From Icerya purchasi (lineage: Eukaryota > Arthropoda > Insecta > Hemiptera > Monophlebidae), in contig CM077115.1 of the NCBI GenBank assembly GCA_039619475.1, forward strand, positions 516,666,815 to 516,730,814: DNA of 64,000 bases, given 5' to 3'. The position numbers and the translations under genes were made by a program. Shown here piece after piece: positions 24,732 through 38,367 of this stretch (within the stretch, counting starts at the first letter, position 1; each line of letters starts with the position of its first letter). The notes under the pieces were generated by a model. The model was given only the letters and a program-made list of their open reading frames with translations. It was not told the DNA's origin and did not search any database.

Positions 24732-27700
24732 AGTATCTGATATTGAATAATACCGGAGAAATGTGCGAAAGTAAAGAAAGAGAACTCAGCTGGCCCCCCT
24801 ATACTTTTAATTGTGCTGTTGTGCTACGAAATCCCCGACGCCCTGTGAAGGGTATGGAACTGTGTAATTGACTAATAAAAATGCCTTACGCAGAGAGTTC
24901 ATAATCTAGAAATACATTTAAGTCGAATTATTATTACTGTTTGTAAGATATCATATTTAATAAAACGAAAATACCATATGTGAAGAATAAAACGCGCTAA
25001 TAACGATTTCTCGCGAGAAAAAAGAAAGGGGGTGTATAGTAAAAAATAAGAGAATTAATGAGTATATTTCCTCGATTAGATTTAGAAAATTATCTTCAGC
25101 CGGAAAATCTTCAGATATTCTCACGTAATGTATTTTATTAATTTCAGTTTATGATACAAGCACATTCATCATCGTCGTAATATATTTAATAACTGGGCGT
25201 TGGTGACTCTACCTTACATTTCAGTTGTACACAAAGGCACATTCATAGCAATTGTATGCAACGCGAGTGTTTACGCATACAAGAGACTACTCTCTATACT
25301 GTAGCGTATTTTATTGAATACTCAACTTGTTATGTACAAAGTTTCATTAAACGACCAGAAGCAGATATTGAGTTTTGAGTTTTTCTTTGTTTGGCGCGTC
25401 GGTTTCTGAATAATAAAATGGCTAATGAATTTAATTTCAAAAATACCGTTCGAATTCCTTTTAGCACCGGCCGCCTGGATGAGCTTTTGTTTCTCTTTGA
25501 ATAGCTCTGACTTGTACACGTTCCCAATAATTGAAGACGGAAATGTAGGAATGTGAAATTCCACAACAAAAGCATATGTTCCTACGAATGCTCTGCGGAA
25601 TATGTACTTTTATTTTAAATGTTCAATTATTGTTGCTTCATTTTTAGAGTTATCAGAAATTGTTAACGTTAATTACTTTTTTTTTTTTGGTAATAGCACA
25701 CATATTTTCTACGAGCAAGCAACACATATAGAAAATAAAAATGTGTACAATTTTTTTTCGACCGCTTTCGTTCTATTCTTCAACATCATGTTGATTATTA
25801 CAACCTGCGTGTGTATAAGTTTTACTTGAATATGTCGAGAGTTTGAAGTCTCCGTCAAAAGTGTGTTACATTGTGTAAGCATGATTTTTCTCTTTCGGTA
25901 TAACATTTGACACGAGACTTTGCGTAATCTTTTTCAAAATCATATTCTCCCGGCATGAAATATCTTCTTTTTTTCCCGTTTAATATTTTGAGAGTTTGTT
26001 ATCTTTGTGTCGATATGTCTACATATTTTTGAGACATTTGCCAGATCTTGGCCAGAGCAAGATGATAGCAAGTAGTATATAGTAGTCGGTATATATTAGC
26101 AAAAGTCTATTATAACCCTTTTTCATTTCGCTTTCGATTAAATTTTGCGATCTTCACCGGGGGGACTTTTCGACTAATTTCGGTCAGTATCTGTCGTGTA
26201 ATATTCCGAAGATGACCCTGTATTTAATCATCTACTAGCAGCAGTGCTGGTCAAGTACTCGCACTGTTGTGAAATCTATTAAAAGCCAAAAAGTTGAGAG
26301 TCTTCATTTTTCCATCTCTGTAATTTGTATCTGAACCGTATTGCGCTTGTCTGTTTTACATTATGAACTTTTTCTAACATCCTCCTGCGGACGCGCAGTG
26401 TGTAAATCAATCATTTCGATAGTGATGCTGGAATTCTGACTCGTTTTCGTATATCTTGTAAGCATTTTTATTCAGAAAGACTTCAGCATGAAAGTAGAGT
26501 AATTGAATAAGGGGTGTCTATCTATTGTATTATCGGCTGTATCTGTTTAATGAGCGGACAATAATTACTGCAGCTGAATGATCTATTATCCACACGTATG
26601 TTAAACAACTGTATTAAACACATGTATATTATATGTTAGGAGATTCGAGATTAGCTTGGCAGCCCGAATTTTAGATTTTTAATTGTTCTAATTTGCAAAT
26701 TTCTAAATAAAACGATAATGCCCCACCCGTATGGTATTAGCTTTTATTTATTTTTTAATTACCACAAAGTTTGCATTAAAATATTGCAAAAAAAAAAAAT
26801 AGAAAAATTTCCGTCGAGTTTACGTTTGCGAGGAAACGTTTTAAATTCAACGCTCTTCAAAATGAGCTATTACTCTAGTATAATCGTTTTAAATTTATAA
26901 CTTTCTTAGAATAAAACGGACGATAAATTTTTATTTTTAACATCCGCTTTAAGGCACAAGTTGACTGTAGAAAGGATACCATGATTTGCACAGAGTCGTA
27001 GTTGTAATGAAAATTTACAACATACGTTTATACGTAACCGAGACAGGTAGATTCATACGAAAAGAAGGTACTACTACTAGAAGGAAACTAAAAAATGCAC
27101 CTGTTAATTAAGAGTCAGATGATAAATTATACGAAACATGCAGTTTTCGGAAACCGCGAACGTTCAAAACGAGATGAATAAAGCAACAAATATGTAGCAA
27201 AGGAATGAAAGTTTTAAACGATATGAGGAGAAGAAAAAATACTACAAACAGGCATGCTCTAGATTAGTAACTAGCCTCGACTGGCATTGCGTATCATCTC
27301 GAATTATCCCGGTAATCTTCCGACTGAAATGCCTGGAATAAAAATTTAACACAGTGGCTACTGCGAAAGGGACTGTGGAACCTTTTCAAATTCTTTGTCT
27401 TACGGCTTCTTGATAACATATATATGTATATATTTTTTTTCTTTTCAACCCATCGACACATATATATATACATATATGTGTATGTATTAATGACTGTTAA
27501 TTAATTTCGAAAAAAAATAATTATTTTTTTCGTCAACAATGACGAAGTTGATTTTTTATTGCCCGTTAATTCTTGTTGACTCCCCTTTGTTAATTTTTTT
27601 TTTTAATTTTTATTTTGCTCACATGTTTCGTTGCCCCCGAATAATGTAATAAGTATTTACGCTCGCTCGATCGCGTTTGCTAATAATGTGACTGAGCGGC

Positions 27701-28465
27701 GGTTTTAAACGCTTTGATCTGCTCTCAAAGGGGAAAAGATGGGAAAAATAATATTGTCCGATTAATGTTCTTTCTTACGTAATGAATTTTTTGGTTCATG
27801 GGAAACGAAATTGAAACATAAAATAAGTTGTCCAGAGTACAGACGAAGACGTAGTAGTAAGGTGCTCGTATTTTTTATAGCTCTTGATAAAAATAAGTCG
27901 AAAAAAATGTATGTCAGCTGCCTTCGAAATATCCGTTTGTATAGGTAACTGTTTTTTTTTTTGCTTTTTTTTTTTCTCGCTTGCCTCAAAATTGATCCTT
28001 CTAAACATATTTACGCAGACACTAAAACAACAGTAACGAAATGAGGCTCTCTATAGTATTAACCGGCGCCTACTGTTATCGTGGCGACATTGCTGTATTA
28101 CGGGATCTAGTGAAAATCAAAGGTAGATGTTAAAGGTAATCCGATAGCAATTTTTCGCACGAAATGTGATACGGAAGCTATGGCATTAATGTACATATAG
28201 TTTTTTTTCGAAAAGTAATACCGCGATTTTCTTAACTTTCGAAGAATAAAATTTACAACACTTCTTTACACTTTGCAAGTAATCCGCGCCTACCTTTGCT
28301 TGACAGAAGTAAACACGGAAGAACAGGTTAAGAAAGATTAGGTCGATCCTTTTAAAGTCACATACACAAGGTGACAAAAACCATCGCATGACCAAGTCCA
28401 ATTTCTACTGCATTAAAAGGGGGAACACGCTAGTGCCAAACGTAGAGAGGTCGAAATACGAAATA
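24732..28465. other. AT-rich DNA, no recognised gene
   Basis: Short unrecognised frames only (for example 25322-25575 on minus). No structured repeat was seen except short A/T runs and a TATATG-rich patch at about 27419-27486. Confidence 0.45.
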
Positions 28466-28614
28466 TACGAAAAACAAAGATGCCGTCATCAAATGTACGA
28501 AAAACAAAGATGCCGTCATCAAATGTACGAAAAACAAAGATGCCGTCATCAAATGTACGAAAAACAAAGATGCCGTCATCAAATGTACGAAAAACAAAGA
28601 TGCCGTCATCAAAT
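28466..28614. repeat. Five-unit, 30-bp minisatellite
   Basis: Five head-to-tail units of exactly 30 bases (28466, 28496, 28526, 28556, 28586) are identical except for the last base of the array. Each contains CAAAGATGCCGTCATC. Because 30 is divisible by 3, the array is open in more than one frame. Plus would give MYEKQRCRHQ repeated and minus MTASLFFVHL repeated, within frames 28388-28690 (plus) and 28430-28612 (minus). Perfect identity points to recent expansion. Confidence 0.95.
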
Positions 28615-31542
28615 ACGACCTCGGCCGGAAAAACGCGCTGTTACAGTTCTACATGTGCCAATGAAAACAATGACGTTTGCTTTTCGATAAATGTAGCGAG
28701 AAATAATGTCAGACACACTCGCCGTTTTGTGTGGAAACTATTAAAGGGACGATAACGATGGTGACATCCTAAATCAGTTAATACTGAGACAGCCGTTCTG
28801 TGCAAGATTACATATGACGTCATTTACAACGGCTACGCGATCGGCAATGAATATCTCATAGAGCTATGCTAGCTGTGTCGACGCTTTCTCAGATAGGAGA
28901 CACATAATCGATAGGGGCTGTGCTACTGTACTTCATGACGGTGTATACGAAAGAAAAAAAAGTAATAATTCTACAACGAACAAGTGCGTATCTGATGACA
29001 AAGTATGATTAGTGCTCCTATTCAATATCGTACTGATTTAAAATGAACGGATTAATTTTAATTAATTATTCCGATTATTTTCGATATATGGTCCCCCTGC
29101 ATTTTACCGTATATTTAATTACGTTCTTTTTTAAAATGATTTTCTGCGTTTTTCTTGTTCCGTATTTTAAGTTTATTGAAATATCTGAACTTGCGAGGAC
29201 TATTGCGAAAAGAACAAAATAAAAACTCAAAAACTCAAAAATTCAAAAATTCAACTCTACATGTACGCGCAGTGTAGTAAGTTTTTCCGATAATATACGA
29301 AAGGCATAATTCGAGAATTTTATTAGAATATTCGTACGATAAAATACGCGTTTACTTTAAATTCTTTGTAAAATAATGAGCTGATTTTTGAAGAGCGGCG
29401 AATCACCGTTGATTGAAACTTGATTTGTGTTAAATTCGCGCAGGTTCCGTACATTTAACGTCACTAACGTTGAAAACACATTACTGTCAACTTATCGAAT
29501 ATCGAATAGAATAAAAAATATCGGCACTGCTAATAATTATAAATTGATGTTTTAAAAAAATGAGAATTTTGTTGAAACACGATTGTTACGCCTTTATATT
29601 TCGTACTTCTTCATACATTTGCGAAATAAAACTGATGTGTAAGTATCGGTGTGCAATGTTGAAATATATATATGTATGTATGTATATAATATATGTTTAT
29701 ATTATATATATAGTGTTAATTTTTTGCAGAAATAAAAATTATATACAATTTCATTATACTTGTAAATTGCAAATTTACATTAATTGTTAATAATAATGTT
29801 CCAATTATATACGTTTAATATTTTAGTTATACAAAATATCGGAATTTTTCATTTTTTCGATAACATATATAATTAAAAGAAAAGTTTTGATTGACATTTG
29901 TTTAAAACCGTTTGGTATTATTAAAAACAACTTTATTACTACGTAATAAAACCTATTTCTATTGCAATGTATCTCTTAATATTATATGGTAAGTTTTAGT
30001 ATCTAAAATGAGCAGAAAGAAAAGTCAGTTATAATAAACGATACGTGGGCAAAAAACTATTCTTAGACCACTAAATTTGACTATCTATTTTAGGTTTTTG
30101 CCTTTATCAGATAAAGACTATAATATTATAACCGGAACATTACTACTAACAATTAAATAGGAAACATATGTAACACGCATATATAATGAGATGGTATCAA
30201 ATTTTTATTCATGCAAAAATGTATTATATATACACACACATATATATATATACACTGATATTTAATATTCTCCGACTGGTATAGTCGTGTTTATGTTTTA
30301 TTTAGCAAATGTATAGTACGTAATAAATATTAACTTCTTTAATCTTAGCCGTAGCAGTCAATCGTTTCAACAACACTCGAATTTTTCTCAAACGTCAATT
30401 CATAATTATTAGCAGTTACCGATATTTTTTATTTTACTCGATATTCGATAAGTCGAAACTTTATCATTTTTGCAATTAGTAACGTCAGAGGAATCTATAC
30501 TGAATTTAACAGTACCCCTAAAACTTACGATATCTGACGCAATACAATCATTGACGCGTGTGTGTGTATGTGTGGTGGTGCACCGTATAGAAAGGTACTT
30601 CAAAATAAAAATGCGATATTATTAAAGTTTCAATTTGTTATGTTTTACTTAAATTTAAACTGGTTACTTTTTTTTAAAAGTATTTTATAAATTATTTCGT
30701 ACAATAATTATTCGTATCCCCCATATTACAAAGTAAAACTGTTTTTTTTTTTGTTTTTTTTTTTTGCTTTTTTTTTTTTTTTTTTGGCCCGAACCAAACC
30801 ACAACGTTCTTCTGGTCAATAATTCCCCACAACCAAAAAGCGCGTATTTGTTTTAAAATTAATCTTTAGTTGTCAAGCTTAACAAATCGTTTTCGGAAAT
30901 TGCGCTCTCTATAAATATATAAACGGATTCTCTGGTTTCATGAAAGAATACATAAAAGAATGACCAAAAAATCGCCAATGTTTTAGAGAAATATTTTAGC
31001 CGAGTTCCTGAGAGCAGCACAATACTTATATTGATCCAGCAAGTTCTCAGGAGAATTTCTACTCGCTTCTTTAAGGTTACGGCAATTACACTGTAATATT
31101 TTAGGTTGATCATGACGAAGGAAAAAACGAGAAATATAAAAAATAAAGGAATGAATAAAAGAAGATGGAGCTAGCAGGATAACAAGAGATTAATGGAAAG
31201 CCCAAAGGACGAGCATATGAATAAGGAATCTGCAAGACAATGATGTAGCCGTCCGTACAGTGCAACTTGAATACAAACCGCACAAGGAGTAAGTAAAGAA
31301 CAGAGAGTTCTCAAGTTCTCACCGCTCAAATAAAACATGGAATATGGAGATGATGGTATGTCAAAGGCAGCAAGCAATATGAATAGAAAGCATTATGAAA
31401 AATACAGAACCGAATGACGGAGAAGTGATCGTAAAAAATAATAAGGAAAACGATACAGAGTTAGAGTTAATCCGGATCAGTGACACTCATCGCTCAAAAA
31501 GTTCATTTGAGTCCCCCTGTATGCTGTCAACTAACCTAATTT

Positions 31543-31580
<38 letters not shown>

Positions 31581-33143
31581 TTGGCATGTTCATTATTACA
31601 TACACACTTTTTGACTGAAGGGACTATGTTTTTCATCTCCTTTTTCACCCCCTTACTTAAGTATACTTGGCAAGGAACTATCCTAGTACATGGCCTCTTT
31701 ATATACATTATATAATAATATAACTTACCCCATCCACTTGTTAGAATTGGGAAGAACTAAAAAAAATAAATAAAATCTAATTAAAGAAAGCAAGCAACAC
31801 CCAAAAAAAAAAAAAAAGCCAAGAAACATCGTAAAAACCTTTACGAAATTAGTACTGAAGGGACAAACTCTGTTAATAGTCATACAAAAATAATTATTCG
31901 TAGAACCATTTTTAAGAATTTTTCTAGATTTAAGATTGGAAGCCGAGGAAAAACGCGAAAAAGAACGAACAAAAATACTGAGAACGATAAGAATCTAAAG
32001 CGTATAAGCAGAATCGTAATTGTTGATCTGAAAGATACTCTAAAAAACAATGAACCATCATCCCCGCTAATGTTCGCTGTGTAAAATAATACCCGAATTT
32101 TGCATCGAAGTTTCGACCGTTATAATGGGTCTTTTTGAAAATGCAAGCGGTTCACGGACGGATCGGTAACTTCGGTCCAATGTTGTTGGCTCGACTTTCC
32201 TACCCTCGAGAATCGATCTTAAAATATCGGACGGTAAATCGGATAATTTCTCGAGAATCGATCTTAACACATCGGACACGATGGATAATTTCTGTAAGGT
32301 CTTGTAAAAATTAAAAGTTGATATGCCTCTTAAGTATCTCAGAATCGGAATTTGTTTGCGAACCTGATGAAACGTGTTTAATTATCTGCTTAACCTGCTA
32401 TTTCGAGGTCGTCGACAAATTCAAGACGACAGCGACTTATGACGAATATTGCCGTTATCGCACTACTTAATCGATAAAGATGTGAAGCGCGGTCAGCTGA
32501 ACAACTGTATTTGGATTACTTAAAGAGAGTGTGACTTTTACATGCGTGCAAAGTTCGAGCGGAACAATGCCGAATTGTCAACCAATAGCGCGTGAGATCC
32601 GCTTGTATCGGCGGTGCTAAAAACTTTGAATAAATCTTTAGCTGGGAAAGGCGGTTTCATGAATTGCCCTTGAAAAATGAATTCTCCGATTTCGCACTCG
32701 AGATTTCACTTCTGAAGAAGGACATTTTGCCGAAAAAGAAAGTCAACAACCCGAAGGTGAGTTTATTATCATCAGGCTTCAGGTGCGCAGTCTTCGAAAG
32801 AATTCAACTTCTTCAAATACGACACGGTACACAGTGTTGAACCGCAATCAATATTTCTAGTATGAGTCTATTTGCACATACCTTGTTATCCTTAAACCTC
32901 TCTTCCCCAAGTCCCCGTCTGATGAATGTTAAGAACACACTATATTTATCCTAAATACGTACCAATCCGCCAGGCTTCTCACCAGAGCTCATTCTTTCGA
33001 TCAGTTTCAGCACATCTTAGCGTAACCTGTTTTTTTCCCCCCCGGAATACTTTTAAGTTTTGTTTGTTTTTCCCCGTTGTATTGCACCGTTTAATCGAAA
33101 TAGTTGCGCGCTTTTAAGGCTAAATCAATTTCATAGTTTGCGA

Positions 33144-33178
<35 letters not shown>

Positions 33179-33659
33179 TCTATTATCATTATTGCAGAAT
33201 TCTTTTTATCTTCGCTTCTCCGTTCAGTTCTAACCTCCCTTCTTAGTTATCTCTATATACACCTCTCTTCGTTATTTCGTGACATTTCCATCTACCCTTT
33301 TTCAAATATTTCACTTAACAAATTTTTAATTTAACACACTTCATCCGAAACGTAAAAATGTCATGTTTTTTCATAAAACAACAACTACTCGTTAAATTCT
33401 GCTGTGATTAGTTTTTAAACTACACTTTTATATTCGAAAATCTTGGCTTTTGGCATTTCGGCGTCTTACAGTGTTTCGTTTTTATACTTTTTCCTTTCCA
33501 CCACCATCAATAATTCCCTTACTTCACACCTTCGTTTTTTCCATCTCCTATCGCCCCTCAGAATCTAATTTCTTATCATAATACATTCAAAGTGGTTTAT
33601 AACAGAGTCGTTCCGGTTATTGATCGTGTTATTTTTTGTATATAATAATGAACTTTTAT
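28615..33659. other. AT-rich DNA with microsatellites, no recognised gene
   Basis: Contains TA tracts near 29667-29712, 30223-30252 and 31548-31579, a T-rich run interrupted by G or C at about 30740-30785, a run of about 32 T near 33147-33178 and the small 45-bp duplication listed separately. Plus-strand purine-rich DNA at about 31130-31500 carries a minus frame (31171-31377) of unknown origin. Confidence 0.4.
32205..32292. repeat. Two-unit tandem duplication, 45-bp period
   Basis: CTCGAGAATCGATCTTAA begins both units (32205 and 32250), and GGATAATTTCT is shared at their ends. The 45-base period keeps the minus frame (32067-32279) open across both, giving two related 15-residue units. That is probably fortuitous. 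Confidence 0.85.
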
Positions 33660-33905
33660 TTAAACACTGAAACACTTTTTTTTAAAACCTGGCTGAATTA
33701 AAAATATATTTTGACGGCTATCGTCGAATTGAGCCCCGTTCGTTTCTATTTTCTTTTTCGGAAATATTTTTATTTCATTTTCCACCAATGCGAGGTTTTC
33801 GTCATTGCTGTGAGCAGTTAGTAGTTCTTCGATATCTTGTTTTTCAGTCCAAATTCCATCTGAACGCCAAGAATTATAACAATTTCCCGTTCGAACAATT
33901 TGCAT
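33660..33905 (-). pseudogene. Possible pogo/Tigger-like transposase fragment
   Basis: The 81-codon minus frame contains KQDIEELLTAHSNDENLALV. This resembles the acidic ELL...H...LT..EL segment near the C-terminus of Tigger/jerky-type DDE transposases. No catalytic domain, DNA-binding domain or terminal repeats were found around it. The similarity is short and from memory, so it may be coincidental. Confidence 0.2.
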
Positions 33906-33974
33906 TTTTCATTTTTATTAATTTTTTTCCAAACACTTGCAATACTATTTTTGCATTAACCCGAGCTTTTATTA

Positions 33975-34632
33975 TTTTTATTTTTATTTTATTTATTTTT
34001 TTTAATTGTTATTGTATTACAAACTGGCCATCTAGGCCATTTAGCAATATTCTTAATAGGGAAATATTTAGCATGAAGGGAGAAGTACCCAATAGTACCT
34101 ACCCGATAAACTTTACCTTAAACAAGGTCATGAGGTTTCTTACGCTTCAGCCGCCTCCTATCATTAGCAGTATGTAGCAGTCCAGCAGAAAGTTTATTCG
34201 GATGACTTTCCAAGTGTCTTTCTGCGTGTCTTCGGGCATGAGTTTTAATAACATCTGCCACATACTCTATCCCTAAATCCTGATATGCAAAGTTTGATTT
34301 GATACATACCATGGCGCCTTGGTTACCAGCCTAAGGATTTTATTCTGCGCGGTCTGTATTATCTTCAGATTTGTAGGTTTAGCACAACCCCAAAGCTGTA
34401 CTCCGTAGGTCCAAATAGGCTTCAAGATACTTGTGTATATCAAACGTTTATTATCAATACTTAAAACGCTATTTCTTCCTAGAAGCCAGTACATTTTTTT
34501 AACACGAATATCTATTTCTCTTTTCTTTGTCTGAATGTGCTGCTTCCATGTTAAACGACTATCTAGGTGTAATCTTAAGTACTTAACTGTTGTTCTCACA
34601 GGCAATTCCAGTCCATTTATCCTAAGCTTCTA
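33975..34632 (-). mobile_element. Jockey-type LINE, 5'-truncated copy
   Basis: Minus-strand sequence coding the last part of a Jockey-clade reverse transcriptase ORF, its 3' UTR and an A-rich tail (AATTAAAAAAAATAAATAAA near 33975-34000). The 5' end stops abruptly at about 34632, next to a 14-bp tandem array on the same DNA. Only the thumb and C-terminal region remain, so the element is inactive. Confidence 0.85.
34118..34605 (-). pseudogene. Jockey-like reverse transcriptase C-terminal fragment
   Basis: Frame 34273-34605 shows the conserved post-catalytic region of Jockey RTs: VKYLRLHLDSRLTWKQHI, then SILKPIWTYGVQLWGCAKP and IQTAQNKILRLVTKAPWYVS. The reading continues after a frameshift near 34270-34312 in frame 34118-34312, with the usual C-terminal end HARRHAERHLESHPNKL and RRRLKRKKPHDL before a stop. 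The YADD catalytic core and endonuclease domain are missing. In the intact family this ORF copies its own RNA during target-primed reverse transcription. Confidence 0.85.
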
Positions 34633-34635
34633 TTA

Positions 34636-34885
34636 TGAAACTAAATAATGATCTTTAAATAATAAACTTTAAATAATGATCTTTAAATAATGAACTATAA
34701 ATAATGATCTTTAAATAATGAACTATAAATAATGAACTTTAAATAATGAACTATAAATAATGATCTTTAAATAATGAACTATAAATAATGATCTTTAAAT
34801 AATGAACTATAAATAATGAACTTTAAATAATGAACTATAAATAATGATCTTTAAATAATGAACTTTAAATAATGAACTTTAAATA
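34636..34885. repeat. 14-bp tandem repeat array
   Basis: About 17 alternating copies of AAATAATGATCTTT and AAATAATGAACTAT (with ACTTT variants). The array begins within a few bases of the truncated 5' end of the Jockey fragment. Confidence 0.9.
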
Positions 34886-35188
34886 CGATAATAAATAAAT
34901 TATTAACGCAAAACATACGAAATAAAACAATTATATTTAATATATACGCCGCCGACTGGTTTCGCTTGATCCATCACATCATGGCAATGAATATTTGTCA
35001 CGATTATGAATTAAACTACCTGAAATTTGTTGGTATTTATTAAATGAAATTTTTTTATTTTATAATTTTGCGTTTATAATTTATTTATTATCAAGTATTT
35101 TGTATTATTTCATCCTGCGATTTTTCCAAGTGCAGGTGGAATTCGGTGAAGAAACGTATAGAAACAGATAGCGTAAAATGAAGGATAC

Positions 35189-35237
<49 letters not shown>

Positions 35238-36819
35238 GTGAAAATCGATTATAAAAACATCGCGGTTGTAGAGACGATAATTGCTGGAACCGGCAGAATT
35301 CCTTAAAATTATACGCTTTAAACTCTATATATCGTTTATAACATCGACTATAACGACAAATCGGTTATTGCGATCGAAATTTTGGCACTCAGATAAATTA
35401 TTACCACTTATAACCACTCGACAACACAAAATTTAACTTTGAAAGTTTTCACAGGTGAATTTAACAAAAAAAAAAAGCAAAGTTTGTACAGAATAGAAGC
35501 TTATAATAACATGTTAAATGCTTATTGTAAATTTAGCGGAACTGATGAAAACCTATGACACAGCAGGTGCCATCATAGAGAATATTAAAAAACGACTATA
35601 CTACTCATCCCGTTATAAAAAAAAAAAAAATTGGAAATTACAAATTTCTTCAAAATAAAAATGAAAAAAATTACCTATAGGTAAGTAATATTATTTCCTT
35701 TTTTTTTATAATGATTTAAGTTTTATTTTTCCGTAATTTTACTTTCTTGTATAACGAAAAAATTTGGTATTTGTACGTCAGACAAAAAAAAACCAAAACA
35801 ATAAATGATTACCTGTTTATCAGCGAAAAAAATTATTCCGCAACGTATTTTGTGAAAGTTTTATGACGGAGCAACTCTTCAGTAATAGTAAATCTTAGAC
35901 ATTAAATAATCAAAGTACTTTATTCGCTATCGGATATAACGACAAACCGGCTGTTATAACAGCCAGGTTATTCACCCTCTTTAAAGTTGTTATAATCGAT
36001 TTCCATTGCATATCTCGATCCTTCGGACCACTTCGCCAGAGTGTGGACTACCAGATTACAGTCCTTCCATAATACCTATAGAAAAATTCAATTAATTGCA
36101 CCATTTAAAAAAAAAAATTATAATTTATGGTTTGCGTAGCAATTTGGCACATTTCATAATGCCTTTTTATAAAACAGGTTTTCCTATTACCCCTGATGCA
36201 AGAATAACGTTGCCACTAATACTCGAGTATCATGACCAATTTCGAGTATATCCGCATATTTTCGCATTACTATTTATGTTTATGTGCCCTTATGTTGTAT
36301 GAACTGATTTATTTCTTTTTCATTATCTTCTTTTTAATCGGCTTTTATTAGTTCATTCGGATTTGTGCAATAATCCGATTAAACAGCCGGTTTTTACGGC
36401 TACGGTTAATTTTTTAGTTCCCGGAATCACTTATAGACGTAAGAAACTTTTTTTATTTAAACCAAAATAAAACTGATGAAAAATAATTTACATTTTTAAA
36501 GGGTTTACTGTGAAATTATTTAATCTTCCATTGTTCGCGAAATTGATTTATTTCACTATTTGCGATATAAATATAAAAAATTCTTACAAGATATGCCTTC
36601 AAATACATTAAGCAAAAGTATTTACGTTGCTACTGTTTTCTATTCATTATTATTATTATGTTGTCCTCTTCTCTGCTTTTCACAGGTTTAAGTTGTAGCT
36701 TGTCGAGCATGAACCAGCGAGAAGTACATTACGTTTCTTTAAACATTCTACATATTATATGAGTATAATCTATGATGACGGGATTTCTGAATATCGGCTA
36801 GCAGTGTTTTTCATAGTTT
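34886..36819. other. AT-rich DNA with a (TA)n tract
   Basis: A (TA)n microsatellite lies at 35190-35234. Nothing else was recognised. Confidence 0.45.
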
Positions 36820-37345
36820 AGATGTAATTCGACGGCACTTTTCCTTAACGTTACTTCTACAACCGCCATTGTTGAAATAACAAATGGCATTATCCTAACC
36901 CTATTCATAGCCCAAAGTCTTTTAACCTCCACGGCTAATTCCCCATGTATTTATTAATTTTCATAGAGTACCTTTTTTGAATGTTTTCGTTATTCACAAC
37001 TGTAATATCAATAAGGGCCACATGTTTATTCTTCTTATCTTTGTAACGCTAACATGAAACCCTCTGCCTCTGGATAAATCTTACCAGTTGCTAGCCATTT
37101 GTGCGTGTTAACTTTATCCACTGAGTCTTTGTTTATCGCTGTCCAGTATTTACCATGGAGGGCTTTTCATTTAAGGCGTTGAGCATGTTCCTTTCGCTGT
37201 TATCGACTAATATCTGTATTTCATTTGTTACTTCCAGAGACGCCAGCTTTAATGATGTATAATCATCATCACAGTCCCTGAGTATCTTGTATATATTTTG
37301 TTCTACTGCCTTTGCATACCAGTATTTTCTTAATCCTGGCATATT
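36820..37345 (-). mobile_element. Decayed LINE fragment (C-terminal region), distinct family
   Basis: Conceptual minus-strand translation across stops shows a chain of landmarks known from the end of a LINE reverse transcriptase protein. They are VNTHKWLATG then YPEAEGFMLALQ near 37050-37110, an IDITVVNNEN-like stretch near 37000, and LAVEVKRLWAMNRVRIMPFV (about 36880-36940), matching the 'LA.E.KRLW....V.I.PVVIGALG' pattern. The zinc-binding segment expected between the first two blocks and the last is deleted. The frame at 37133-37342 is the only open part. Confidence 0.65.
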
Positions 37346-37839
37346 ATTACTATTATTATTGTTGTTATTATTAAATGTTAAGTTTCAAGTATAATTCTGT
37401 GAATGTACGGGTGTACATTTGGAAACGGAATAATTATGCGAATGTATGTGGTTACAGATGACTTATAGGGTTAAAAAATTATAATTATAATTATTTCTTT
37501 TCCTTATCTATTTTTTTAAATTTTATTTGTAAGCAAGGGATATGCAGTTTATATGAGTCTTAAATTTTAATTTCCTCTCTTTTCTTTAATTTATTTTATC
37601 GGACTCCATCATGGCCTTTGCATATTGCAATGCATGTTACAGTCATAATAGTGATCTACACTTGTATATTTAAGTAATACATATATTGTAAACTTTACAT
37701 AATTGCAAATAAAAATAAAATAAAAATGTTATTATTATTGTTTTTATTATTATTATTATTTTCCACTGTATTGTTTTTTTCTTTTATTTCTTTCTGTTTA
37801 TTACCTTTGCTTTTTATTGTCTTGATTTTACTTTATTGT

Positions 37840-38035
37840 ATGTTTACTCATTTTTAACTCTAACCGGTTTTTATTTCTATTTTCAATTATTGTATTTTTA
37901 TTTATTCTGCTATATAATAATAATCCCACTACTCGCGCGATTTTTGCGCATTTGCGGTACATATGTTTTTGCTAATGTATTATATTAACCTGTCTTTAGC
38001 AATAAATGATTTGATTTAATTATTATTATTATTAC
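37840..38035 (+). mobile_element. LINE 3' UTR/tail with GC hairpin
   Basis: Contains CTACTCGCGC-loop-GCGCATTTGCGG, then AATAAATGATTTGATTTAAT and an ATT repeat. The same hairpin motif in the opposite orientation occurs at 43630-43760, also next to an ATAAATTTGAATTTGATTT-type terminus. This is best read as the 3' end of a LINE family whose coding part is not recognisable here. Confidence 0.45.
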
Positions 38036-38064
38036 TATTGCTTGTTACACATAATAATTCATTT

Positions 38065-38097
<33 letters not shown>

Positions 38098-38331
38098 CAA
38101 TGCTTTTAATGTATTTGAAGAATTGAGTTTTGTTAATGTAATTTGTTGCGGGCATATAAAATTGTAAATAAATTAATTAGCGAACTACCCATTTTCTATT
38201 CACAAAAATATCTAAGATGACTGGTGAGGACAATATTACATCGTTCTTCCTGTTATTAACCCCATTCTAGAAATCTATCATTTCTTTCTTACAGTGTACA
38301 TATTCGATTTCTTCGTCTGTATTTACTTCTG

Positions 38332-38367
<36 letters not shown>

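Noticed and set aside
28466..28614. CRISPR-like array
   Set aside because: Units are contiguous with no unique spacers, and the host is a eukaryote, so it is a minisatellite.
28388..28690. Repeat-containing protein gene at the 30-bp array
   Set aside because: Both strands are open because the unit is a multiple of 3, flanks are not coding-like, and no start, splice or homology evidence picks one frame.
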